DNA of 64,000 nt from Euryarchaeota archaeon SM23-78. GTDB lineage: Archaea; Nanobdellota; Nanobdellia; Woesearchaeales; SM23-78. Positions 48,130 through 57,490 of the stretch are shown here, in pieces. The stretch is taken from positions 1 through 64,000 of the forward strand of contig LSSJ01000005.1 in NCBI GenBank assembly GCA_001595785.1. Direction: 5' to 3'. The position numbers and the translations under genes were made by a program. Under the pieces are notes generated by a model. It saw only the letters and a list, made by a program, of their open reading frames with translations, ran no database searches and was not told where the DNA came from. Position 1 is the stretch's first letter. Every line of letters starts with the position of its first letter.

Positions 48130-49872
48130 ATGTTCAAAGCAGAAATAGTTAAACTCTTATCAAAGCCTACAGGCTTAAAGAATAATGAAATAGAGCCCTT
48201 AATAGAAATCCCTCCATCTCCTGATATGGGTGACTATGCTTTTCCTTGCTTTGTTCTATCTAAAAAGCTAAAAAAAGCTCCTAATGTTATTGCACAGGAG
48301 TTAGCAAAAGAAATCAAGCCTAAACCTCCTTTATCAGAAATAAAGGCTCAAGGCCCTTATCTTAACTTCTTTATTGACAAGAACAAACTTGCAGAACAGG
48401 TTATTAAGGAAATAATTAAGTGCAAGGTTTGCTATGGTAGCTGGCCTTTAAAACACAAGAAAGTAATGGTAGAGTATCCTGCTCCTAACACTAACAAGCC
48501 TTTGCACCTGGGCCATGTTAGGAACATGCTCTTGGGCAATTCTATCTGCAACATATTAGCCTTTGCTGGTTATCAAGCCATACCTGTTGACCTAGTTAAT
48601 GACCGTGGTGTGCATATCTGCAAATCAATGCTTGCTTACAAGAAATGGGGTAAAGGAAAAGAGCCTAACATCAACCGAACTGGTGAGGTTGATTCAAAAG
48701 GCCAAAGGTCTTTTGTAAAGAAACCAGACCATTTTTTAGGAGATTTTTATGTTCTTTACAATGAAAAATTGAAAAAACATCCTGAACTTGAAAAAGAAAC
48801 CCAGGAAATGCTTAAAAAATGGGAGGAAGATGATAAGGAAGTGGTTGCTCTTTGGAAAAAGATGCGTGAATGGGCTCTTAAAGGCTTTAAACAAACATAT
48901 GCCTTGTTTAATGTTCATCACAAAAAGGTTTATTATGAGTCAGAAATCTATCAGCAAGGCAAAGAAATAGTTCTTGATGGATTAAAGCAAGGCTTGTTTT
49001 ACAAAGATGAGGAAGGAGCAGTAGTTGCTGACTTGGAAAAAGAAGGGCTGGGAAAAAAGGTTTTGATAAGAAAGGATGGCACAGGACTTTACATAACCCA
49101 AGATCTTTATTTAGCAAAGCTCAAGTTTGATGATTTTAAGATGGACAAATCTGTTTATATTGTTGGTAATGAGCAGATATATCATTTCAAGGTTTTATTC
49201 AAGATTCTTGGCATGCTAGGCTTTCCGTTTGCAGAGCACTGCTATCACCTGGCTTATGGCATGGTTTACCTACCTGAAGGAAGAATGAAGAGCAGAGAAG
49301 GCACAGTAGTTGATGCTGATGATATAGTAGAGGAAATGAAAAAGGTTGCTGAGAAAGAGATAAAGAAGAGGCACAAGCTTGACAAGAAAGAATTAGATAA
49401 GAGAAAGGATATCATTGGCAATGGAGCCTTAAAGTTCTTTGTATTAAAGTATGACCCAATGAAAGATATAACCTATAATCCTGAGGAAAGCATAAGCTTT
49501 GAAGGAGAAACAGGGCCTTATGTGCAGTATGCACATGCAAGGATAAGTTCAATACTAAGAAAGGTTAAGAAGTTTGAACCAGAGAAGATAAAGAAATATG
49601 AGTTTAGTCACGCAACAGAATTCATGTTAATAAAACTACTCTCTGATTTCCCAAATATTGTCAATGAAGCTGCAGAAAATTATAAACCCAGCTTTGTAGC
49701 AAGATATGCTCTTGAACTAGCCCAAGCCTTTAATGAGTTCTACCATGAATGCCCAGTGCTCAAAGCAGATGGAAAAACAAGGGATTCAAGGCTTGCATTA
49801 ATCTATTCTGTTAAGATAGTGCTAAGAAATGCACTGGACTTATTAGGTATTAAAGCGCCTGAGGAGATGTGA
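48130..49872 (+). CDS. argS: arginyl-tRNA synthetase
   Basis: APNTNKPLHLGHVRNMLLGNS; GRMKSREGTVV; YAHARISSIL. Confidence 0.95.
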   Translation: MFKAEIVKLLSKPTGLKNNEIEPLIEIPPSPDMGDYAFPCFVLSKKLKKAPNVIAQELAKEIKPKPPLSEIKAQGPYLNFFIDKNKLAEQVIKEIIKCKVCYGSWPLKHKKVMVEYPAPNTNKPLHLGHVRNMLLGNSICNILAFAGYQAIPVDLVNDRGVHICKSMLAYKKWGKGKEPNINRTGEVDSKGQRSFVKKPDHFLGDFYVLYNEKLKKHPELEKETQEMLKKWEEDDKEVVALWKKMREWALKGFKQTYALFNVHHKKVYYESEIYQQGKEIVLDGLKQGLFYKDEEGAVVADLEKEGLGKKVLIRKDGTGLYITQDLYLAKLKFDDFKMDKSVYIVGNEQIYHFKVLFKILGMLGFPFAEHCYHLAYGMVYLPEGRMKSREGTVVDADDIVEEMKKVAEKEIKKRHKLDKKELDKRKDIIGNGALKFFVLKYDPMKDITYNPEESISFEGETGPYVQYAHARISSILRKVKKFEPEKIKKYEFSHATEFMLIKLLSDFPNIVNEAAENYKPSFVARYALELAQAFNEFYHECPVLKADGKTRDSRLALIYSVKIVLRNALDLLGIKAPEEM

Positions 49873-50841
49873 TTAGATATCTCTAGGTAAAAAACTCTCC
49901 CCATATTCCTTTTCTATATAAACTGTGTCAAAGCTCCTTATTAATGGAAACTTGTTTTTCATCTCTTTCATGATGTGATGAAATTCATCATAGTTCTTTA
50001 CTTCGAATTCTAGTTCTAAATCCCAAGGGCCAATGCTTTGTGAAACACCTAATATATTTGGTAATTGATAACAATAAGTTAAGAGTTGATTCTCTTTCTC
50101 AGTAGTTTTTCCTTGGTAATAGATAAAAGATTTGCAATAGTTTAATTCTAGCTTTTCTCTGTTTATTGATGTTCTAAAGGCTCCTATTATTCCTTTTTCC
50201 TGTAATTGCTTTATTCTATATATTATTCTTGAACTTGATTCTTTCAGTGTTTCTGCTATATCTATAATCGACATCTTAGCATTTTTATTCAGCAGGCTTA
50301 GTATTTTTTTATCAAGTTCGTCTATTGGTTTTTGTTGAACTCTTCCTCCTATCAACCAAGAAACATCTTTTTTATCATTCAAAATCCATTTTCTGTGGTG
50401 AAGAGTTGCTTTGTTAAAAACAGTTATTTGTCTGTTAAACACATTATCACTGAACTTATTCATGAAATCTGTAAGAATGTTATCAAATTCCTCAATACTT
50501 TTTGAGCCTGTTCCAAATATCAAATCCCATTTACCACTGCATGATATAACCCAGAGAATGCTTGGTTGTGAGATTAAATAATCCCATATATCGTTTTCTC
50601 TTTCATTGCTAACGCTTCTTAGTTGTACGTATATTTTATGAGTGGCATAACCTAATTTAGAAACATTTATATGGGGAAAAAAGGAAGTGATGATTTTTTT
50701 CTTTAATAATCTTTTGATACGATAATTAACAACCTGCTTACTTAGCCTTACTTTTTTCCCTATCTCTGAATCGCTCTGCCTGCAGTTCAGGTCCAGCTGG
50801 TTCAGGATCTTCCAGTCCTTTAAATCTAATTTTATGCTCAT
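49873..50841 (-). CDS. Lrp/AsnC-like regulator with duplicated HTH-RAM unit
   Basis: Two HTHs: LDLKDWKILNQLDLNCRQSDSEIGKKV and LDKKILSLLNKNAKMSIIDIAETL. Confidence 0.8.
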   Translation of the reverse strand: MSIKLDLKDWKILNQLDLNCRQSDSEIGKKVRLSKQVVNYRIKRLLKKKIITSFFPHINVSKLGYATHKIYVQLRSVSNERENDIWDYLISQPSILWVISCSGKWDLIFGTGSKSIEEFDNILTDFMNKFSDNVFNRQITVFNKATLHHRKWILNDKKDVSWLIGGRVQQKPIDELDKKILSLLNKNAKMSIIDIAETLKESSSRIIYRIKQLQEKGIIGAFRTSINREKLELNYCKSFIYYQGKTTEKENQLLTYCYQLPNILGVSQSIGPWDLELEFEVKNYDEFHHIMKEMKNKFPLIRSFDTVYIEKEYGESFLPRDI

Positions 50842-51000
50842 ATGATTACATAATGAATAATTATTTTTAAATTTTTTTATTTTGACAAAAAAAATGATGA
50901 AAAATTTTATATAATAAAAAATAATCACTAACTAGCAATAACCAAATTGTATTAACCTTTTGTGTGTGGAATTAATTAATTTCATGTACTAGTAAAAAAT

Positions 51001-51978
51001 TTGGGGGATGAAATGACTAAAGGCAGTATTATTGATAAGCATGAAGTTCAAGCTAATAAGATTAAAATATTATTAAAGGATTTTATTTCAAAAGAGTTCA
51101 TAGATTATATAAAAAACCATAGAGATCAAAAGCTAGTAGAAAGAATAAAAAAGAATAATAAGGAAATCTACAAGAATTTGAACATCAAACCCATCCCTAT
51201 GTTATTCAATGACATTAGTGACCTGTTCCCTGGAAGCGATGGATATGCAGTTAGCACATTACCAACATGTGAAGAGACAGATTCAGATGAAGCAGAATAC
51301 AATGGTATTTTTTTTAACCCGGATTCAAATCAAATCATGATTTTACCTCTAGAGGTTTCTGAAGATTTAAAAGAGGAGACCTTAAAAGAATTCTATCAAA
51401 AGGTAAAGAAATATTCTTTTATGCGTCAGTATCCAAAAGAAACAATAAAAGCCAGTCCGCAGGAAATAGTAAGATATGTGGGGCTAAAAGCAATATATTA
51501 CACAATACAAAAGTATGTAAATAGTTATCAAGAACATTTATCATTCCTGTTGAAACATCAGGTTCATGAAGGAAGATTTGGTTTTGCAGGACTTGGATGG
51601 TTAGTTCATGGTTTAAGCTGGAATATTAAAAAAGGTTCTATAGAGGAAAAAATAAATCATAAATACAAGAATTCTCTAAAAATTATTAGAAAACATCCTT
51701 TAATAAAAAGTTACATTAGCATATACCAAACTTGGCGAGTTCATGAATTGCTAGAAGAAAGAAATAATTTTAAAGCTGTAAGGGAATTACTCAAACAAGA
51801 ATTAAAACATAATATGCAAAACCTCTTCTTCGAAAAAATATTAGAAATGAATTATGATGTTTTTAAATGGGAGAATGTCGCATATGATTTAAGAAATCAA
51901 TTCATCGCAGGAGATCGATTCATTAAAAATAGGATGGATGAAATCTATAGTCGGTATTTTGAGAGTTTTAAAAAATAA
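51001..51978 (+). CDS. hypothetical protein
   Basis: 325-aa ORF. Confidence 0.65.
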   Translation: MGDEMTKGSIIDKHEVQANKIKILLKDFISKEFIDYIKNHRDQKLVERIKKNNKEIYKNLNIKPIPMLFNDISDLFPGSDGYAVSTLPTCEETDSDEAEYNGIFFNPDSNQIMILPLEVSEDLKEETLKEFYQKVKKYSFMRQYPKETIKASPQEIVRYVGLKAIYYTIQKYVNSYQEHLSFLLKHQVHEGRFGFAGLGWLVHGLSWNIKKGSIEEKINHKYKNSLKIIRKHPLIKSYISIYQTWRVHELLEERNNFKAVRELLKQELKHNMQNLFFEKILEMNYDVFKWENVAYDLRNQFIAGDRFIKNRMDEIYSRYFESFKK

Positions 51979-51979
51979 A

Positions 51980-52543
51980 ATGGCCAAAAAACAAGATAAA
52001 AATTATCAAATGATAAGAGCTTATAGGATTCCAGTTAGTCATACGTCTTTTTCTAGCCAAGAAAGAAGGCATATAATAGGATTTTATAAACAATGCTCTC
52101 AAGAAGAAGTAATTAAATTAGCTAAAGAATTTTATTCAACAATAGAAAGAAAACTTAATGAAGTTGGTGTATATGGTGGAATTGAACAATTATTCGTAAC
52201 TGATATCAAGGAAAGATTAATAGACCTCATACCTCCAACAAAAAAAATAGAGGTTGAATGTATTCCAGGGCTAAGTGAATGGGAGTTTAAATTCTCATTA
52301 GTTCATAAGAACTATTATTCTGATACAACAACTTTTGAGAATCATGTTATAAAAGATGAAAAAACAAACAAGTTATTTGACAGGGTTTTCTATGAATATT
52401 ACAAACAAATACCAGTTAGTAACCATCATATAAGGAGACCTGAGAGTATAGACCCTGGTTCCTCAAATCCAAGAGCATTACTGAACTATTTGGAATCTTT
52501 AAGATTAAAAAAGAAGCATTATGGTTCTTTTAGAAGGCACTAA
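51980..52543 (+). CDS. hypothetical protein
   Basis: ATG 51980 just after previous stop. Confidence 0.6.
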   Translation: MAKKQDKNYQMIRAYRIPVSHTSFSSQERRHIIGFYKQCSQEEVIKLAKEFYSTIERKLNEVGVYGGIEQLFVTDIKERLIDLIPPTKKIEVECIPGLSEWEFKFSLVHKNYYSDTTTFENHVIKDEKTNKLFDRVFYEYYKQIPVSNHHIRRPESIDPGSSNPRALLNYLESLRLKKKHYGSFRRH

Positions 52544-52586
52544 CAACCCAAAGCTTTTTAATCCACCTCTTTATTCTTAATTAACA

Positions 52587-53249
52587 ATGAAACTCTCCAC
52601 TTACAAATCCAAGATTCCTAAGAATATCTATAAAGAGATTGAGAAGCGTGGTTTTGCTGAGCTTAGACCGTGCCAGACTAAGAGCATTAATGCAGGGGTG
52701 TTTGATGATAAAAATCTGTTAGTTTGCACTCCTACTGCTTCTGGTAAGACCCTTGTTGCTGAATTAGCCTTTCTTAATGCAATTCTTCATGATAAAGGAA
52801 AAGCAGTGTATGTGGTCCCTCTCAGAGCCCTTGCAAGTGAGAAGTACAAAACTTTTAAAAAGGATTATCCAAACATTAAGATTGCTATTAGCTCAGGAGA
52901 TATTGATAGTGCTGATTCTTATCTTGAAAGATATGATTTGATTATTACAACCAGTGAGAAATTTGATAGTTTGATAAGACATAAAGCTGGCTGGATTCAT
53001 CAAGTAAAAACTGTTATTATTGATGAAATCCACTTACTTAATGATCCTGGCAGAGGCCCAACCCTTGAGGTGCTAATAACAATCCTTAGAAGTACTTTAA
53101 AAAACCTGCAACTCATAGGCTTGAGCGCTACTATTGGGAATCCTGAAGAGCTTTCAGAATGGCTGGATGCAAAGCTAGTATTAGATGACTGGAGGCCTGT
53201 AAGGCTTGACAAAGGGGTTTATCTGGGTGGAGAAGTGGAGTTTAGGTGA
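52587..53249 (+). pseudogene. Hel308/Ski2-like helicase, N-terminal fragment
   Basis: CTPTASGKTLVAELAFLNAI, DEIHLLNDPGRGPTLE, LSATIGNPEELSEWLDA; stops after first RecA domain. Confidence 0.8.
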
Positions 53250-53260
53250 AGTGTATTATT

Positions 53261-54454
53261 TTAATCTGTATCTAACATCATTGAGATTTCACTCTCATAG
53301 GTATGATAAATTTTAGGAAAAGTTAATATGCTCTTTATTTTATTCTCTGTAAGCCCCCATTTCATTTCTTCAAAAAAGTGTTTAATGTATTGCCTCTTAT
53401 GCCCTTCATTAGTAAGAAGACTTCCATTATATACAAAAATAGCATCTTTGAGTAGTTTAACAAATAATTTCCTTTGATAGTATCTAAAATTTCTCACTAG
53501 GCTATCTTTTGGGTCTAAGAGTATCTTCCTATAATCAACATTCTGATAAGAGTAAAGATCAACCACCTCATCAACATCAATCAAATGAAGATGTGTTCCA
53601 TCAAATACTTTATCATCAAAATCCTCAAAACCGCATTTTCTATAGCCAAGTTTTAATAGTTTAGCTAACATAGTAGCATCCTGTCTTATTATCTCTTCTC
53701 TATGCTGTGAGAATTGTTCATCAGGTCTTTCTCCTTTTACTTCTCTTAAAAATAAGAAATCTTCATAGTCAGATTCATAAACTCCAATAACAGCAGGAAC
53801 CTTTATTCCTTGTTCTGCAAGCATTAATATCTTATTAAAATCTTCTTGCGAACTAAGTTTTTTAATATTAGCAATAGGTGTGAGTCTGTAGCTTGGCTTT
53901 TCGTAATAAAAAGAGGTGTCAACTCTGCTTCCTTTTGCATATATTGTTTCTTCAATTCCTCGAATATTAACTTTGAATCTTAAGATGGGTCTTTGATCTG
54001 TCTTTATTTTCTCACTTCTTGGTTCAAAGTTTTCAGGCAACAAATCGTCTATTGATATCCCATTGAAGTCAGGATTTATTCTTAGATACGCCGTAGACCC
54101 TAATCTGCATCGTGTCCATTGAATTCTTGTTTCCTCCGTGTCAAAGCCTTTTGAGTAATCAGGGACTTGTTTTGAAATCCAAAGACCTCTAGAGTTAACC
54201 CTGTTACCTGAGTAGAAAAAAACATTTTTTCCTATTTTCTTGAAATCCCTGTCTTCTATAGGTGGATGGTGTATATCCACACTTAAACTTAAACCTTCAC
54301 CTGTTAACAGCCCTTGTATTATTGAGAATTCTTCTATCCATCTCTCTGGGTTTGCACCTATCTCTTTTAATAAATCTTCTTTGTAATGTTCTTGGATAAA
54401 ATCAACAAGGTTTTTTCTTGAATTCACAGGATAAGCTTCAAAATTAATTCTCAT
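53261..54454 (-). CDS. kinase-fold-like protein (tentative)
   Basis: LAEQGIKVPAVIGVYESDYEDFLFLREVKGERP ... THLHLIDVDEVV. Confidence 0.5.
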   Translation of the reverse strand: MRINFEAYPVNSRKNLVDFIQEHYKEDLLKEIGANPERWIEEFSIIQGLLTGEGLSLSVDIHHPPIEDRDFKKIGKNVFFYSGNRVNSRGLWISKQVPDYSKGFDTEETRIQWTRCRLGSTAYLRINPDFNGISIDDLLPENFEPRSEKIKTDQRPILRFKVNIRGIEETIYAKGSRVDTSFYYEKPSYRLTPIANIKKLSSQEDFNKILMLAEQGIKVPAVIGVYESDYEDFLFLREVKGERPDEQFSQHREEIIRQDATMLAKLLKLGYRKCGFEDFDDKVFDGTHLHLIDVDEVVDLYSYQNVDYRKILLDPKDSLVRNFRYYQRKLFVKLLKDAIFVYNGSLLTNEGHKRQYIKHFFEEMKWGLTENKIKSILTFPKIYHTYESEISMMLDTD

Positions 54455-54509
54455 TTTATGTTCACTTAGAAGTAGTCATGATAAATATAAAGGTTTCGTA
54501 TTTAACTAA

Positions 54510-54848
54510 TCAAAGTTTCTTATTCCTCTTCAACCACCCCTCATACTCCTCAACACTCTTAAAGAATTCCTTTATCTCCTCCTTGTTAACATGGCACTCC
54601 CTTACTTCTGCTTTTCTGCAAACAGGAGGTCTTTTATCATAGATTAAGCATTTACCATTCTTATCCAAGTATTTGCACTTGGTATCAAACTGCACATTCC
54701 AAGCATTATCTGTGTCAATGTATACACTAACCCCAGGATGATAAAGATACCACTTAATATCTTCAAAGTCATCCTTTGATTCAGGTGTTTCTATCTCTAC
54801 TACAAGAACCTTGCAGCACTCTCCTTCGCATTCATCGCAGGTTATCAT
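54510..54848 (-). CDS. YkgJ-type cysteine cluster protein
   Basis: CDECEGECCK ... CKYLDKNGKCLIYDKRPPVCR. Confidence 0.88.
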   Translation of the reverse strand: MITCDECEGECCKVLVVEIETPESKDDFEDIKWYLYHPGVSVYIDTDNAWNVQFDTKCKYLDKNGKCLIYDKRPPVCRKAEVRECHVNKEEIKEFFKSVEEYEGWLKRNKKL

Positions 54849-54860
54849 TTGCTCTCAGCC

Positions 54861-55409
54861 TCACTGTGTTTCCAACCACTTCCTAAACTCTTCAAAAGCC
54901 AGTCTTCTATGAGAAATCTTGTTTTTTTCCTCAATCCTCATCTCAGCAAAAGCCTTGTCATAGCCTTCGGGCATGAATATCTGGTCCCATTGAAAGCGAG
55001 TACTGCCTTTAGGAGGCACTATAAGGCCTTTAACCTTACCTTGGAATACCATTGGCTTTTTACCAGCTTCACAAAAACCAATACTGGCAACAGCAACAGC
55101 GCCCCTGTCCTCATACTTGTTGGCAAGCTCATAAAGCCCTGGTATGCCTATTTTCTCAACAAAAGCCTTTATGTAAGGACCTGGTAAGCCTTTAAGCGCA
55201 TTAAAGCAGAGACAAGTGTCTTCTACAAACACTGTTTTTCCAGTCTTATCAGCTGCTAGCTTGGCTTTTTCCTTAACAATATCATCAGGCTCTCCTTGTA
55301 ACTCTGGCAGATCAACCTCTATTTGCTCTACTTCAAAACCTTCTAATATCTCTTTGACTTCTCTATATTTCTCCTTATTGCCAGTTACAAAAAATATCTT
55401 CATGTTCAC
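54861..55409 (-). CDS. RdgB/HAM1 XTP/dITP pyrophosphatase
   Basis: FVTGNKEKYREVKEIL ... VFVEDTCLCFNALKGLPGPYIK. Confidence 0.93.
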   Translation of the reverse strand: MNMKIFFVTGNKEKYREVKEILEGFEVEQIEVDLPELQGEPDDIVKEKAKLAADKTGKTVFVEDTCLCFNALKGLPGPYIKAFVEKIGIPGLYELANKYEDRGAVAVASIGFCEAGKKPMVFQGKVKGLIVPPKGSTRFQWDQIFMPEGYDKAFAEMRIEEKNKISHRRLAFEEFRKWLETQ

Positions 55410-56278
55410 TCAGGCACTCCTATTACTACAATAATATTCTCTCCTTCGATTAGCTCTTCCTTAGGAATAACTATCCTGTTCCTCTTCTTCTTAACCCCAC
55501 CTGTGTACATTTCCTTGTCATTCACAAGAACCACTATTAATCCATTAGCATCAGCATCAAAATAAAAGGTTAAGTCCTGTACTAAATCTCTTTTATCCAA
55601 CCTTACCTGGTATTCTTGATAATTCATTATACTAGCATCAGAGAATGATTTAAGAGTAATCTCTTTATCAGGGTCTACAGGCAGAAACTCTATGTCTAGA
55701 AAACTCTTATTATTACTGGTGTTATCAGAGTAGAAAGACTCTAGGTTTATATCTGAGACCATGTATGACTTATTAACAATTGACCTCATAGTAAAGGTGT
55801 TTCTTCCAAAAACCAAGAACCCAGCATCAATAGGCACCTTGTTCTGCTCATTACATACAGGATTATTATTGAATATCTCTCTGCCACCTACATCTACGAA
55901 TATCTCTGTATCAGAGGAATCACATTTAGGAGTGAATAATAGAGAAGCGCTTTCAAGCCTATCATACTCATCATTCACATAATAAAAGTTGAACCTCTGC
56001 TCACTACCCCCTATGTCTTTTTGCAATATCTTTACATTATCCAGGAAAACCTCAATAGGCTCATGACTACACTCTTCATCACAAACAGGGCATTTAGGAC
56101 ATTCGGGTTCTTCACAAGGAGGACATTCAGGTTTTTCTAACTCTACATCAGATACATTCTCACTTTGATTAGCAGAAACATTGTCCTCAACAACAACAGT
56201 CTTACCACAGCCAACAGCTAACAACAAAAAGACTACTAATAAACCAAATAAGAGAAGTGCAACCCTAATTTTTACCAC
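55406..56278 (-). CDS. lipoprotein, Cys/Pro-rich N-terminus
   Basis: LLLAVGC lipobox; CPPCEEPECPKCPVCDEEC. Confidence 0.65.
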   Translation of the reverse strand: MVKIRVALLLFGLLVVFLLLAVGCGKTVVVEDNVSANQSENVSDVELEKPECPPCEEPECPKCPVCDEECSHEPIEVFLDNVKILQKDIGGSEQRFNFYYVNDEYDRLESASLLFTPKCDSSDTEIFVDVGGREIFNNNPVCNEQNKVPIDAGFLVFGRNTFTMRSIVNKSYMVSDINLESFYSDNTSNNKSFLDIEFLPVDPDKEITLKSFSDASIMNYQEYQVRLDKRDLVQDLTFYFDADANGLIVVLVNDKEMYTGGVKKKRNRIVIPKEELIEGENIIVVIGVPE

Positions 56279-56337
56279 CCCAAAATGCTTATAATTAATA
56301 ATCAGAACTAGTTGTATATAAATTTAATGAAAAAACA

Positions 56338-56514
56338 TGGGCCCGGCCGGACTTTCGTAACATATCACAGTGCTAGCGAAACCAATATTTCTTGTATAAA
56401 TGTTGAGCTCGCTCTATGCACCGGACTTCATGTTATTCGAACCGGCGTCTCCTGGTATCCTCTTAGCAAGCCAAGCCGAAGCCAAGCGCGCTCTCCAGAC
56501 TACACCACGAGCCC
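56338..56514 (-). tRNA. tRNA-Arg(TCG) with two introns (19 nt at 37/38; 84 nt in T-loop at 56352-56435)
   Basis: GGGCTCG/CGGGCCC acceptor; CTTGG-CTTCGG|A-CCAGG; GCCGG-TTCGAA|T-CCGGC; both junctions fold as BHB. Confidence 0.9.
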
Positions 56515-57281
56515 TAGTATAATAACCTTGGATGCAGTTCTCCTTTTAAAATTCTTCGTCTTTGTTGAGAATTTGTATTTGAAGGGCAAAAACCAAACTT
56601 CTTCCAAATTAAGAATTTTGAATATTTCGTTGGATTCTTCATTCCAATCATATTTAACCAAGCATTTAAGTTAGTTTTACCATAAAGAGCTATTATATAT
56701 CTTAAATTTTCATTACCTCTTTTAGGTTGATAATTATAAATACTCAACTTAAATCCAACTAAAATGAGTACTTTTTGTAAATCCTTAAAAAGTTTAGAAG
56801 ATACTGTGCTAAAAATAATTCTTGGATAACAATGTCTTGTTTTGTTAAATTCAGAATAATTTCCATATTGTTTGGTAAAGTTTAGACAGCCATCAGTATC
56901 AAAATATCCTCTTAGAAAATAAGGAATTAAAGAAATGTCTTCTCGTATAAACTTTGGAACACCAATTATTAATGATTTGCTGCCATAAGGAAAACCAATT
57001 TGCTCATGCATAAATTTAATGACTTTGATATCCCTAATAACAAAACCATAAGTACTCCTGCTAGGAAAAAATCTTCCTTTTATGTCCGGATTAAAAACCT
57101 TATTAAAAAGAGGAATAACATGAGTGTCATAATATTCTTTTTCTTCATAACCACCACTTATATCTAACTCTTTCCTTCTTCCATCATTTCTTAAATAACC
57201 GTCCCCAACATGAATCCCACAGATTTCAGCCAATTCTCTAATTAAGATAAATTTTTTGAAATCGTTTTTTGTCGAAATCAT
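56514..57281 (-). CDS. LAGLIDADG homing endonuclease
   Basis: LAEICGIHVGDGYLR and FLRGYFDTDGCL motifs; stop codon shares a base with tRNA-Arg G1. Confidence 0.9.
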   Translation of the reverse strand: MISTKNDFKKFILIRELAEICGIHVGDGYLRNDGRRKELDISGGYEEKEYYDTHVIPLFNKVFNPDIKGRFFPSRSTYGFVIRDIKVIKFMHEQIGFPYGSKSLIIGVPKFIREDISLIPYFLRGYFDTDGCLNFTKQYGNYSEFNKTRHCYPRIIFSTVSSKLFKDLQKVLILVGFKLSIYNYQPKRGNENLRYIIALYGKTNLNAWLNMIGMKNPTKYSKFLIWKKFGFCPSNTNSQQRRRILKGELHPRLLY

Positions 57282-57307
57282 TTCAAATCACGAGTTTATT
57301 TAGCTGA

Positions 57308-57447
57308 AGCTATGTAAATGATTTTGTGTTTAAATAGCTCACGCAAACAGATGTCCAGTGAGCCAACAAAAATTCTCTAAAAATTTTTGTGTGCCATAAA
57401 AAGCAGAGCTTTTTATGTCAAAACAGAAAATCATAATTTAATAGCTG
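57308..57447. repeat. inverted-repeat-bounded hairpin element
   Basis: AGCTATGTAAATGATTTT (57308-57325) / AAAATCATAATTTAATAGCT (57428-57447); internal hairpins incl. CATAAAAAGC-AGA-GCTTTTTATG. Confidence 0.55.
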
Positions 57448-57490
57448 AAGTTTGTTTGAGGAATTTGAAAAGAAGATGAAGACAAAAAAA

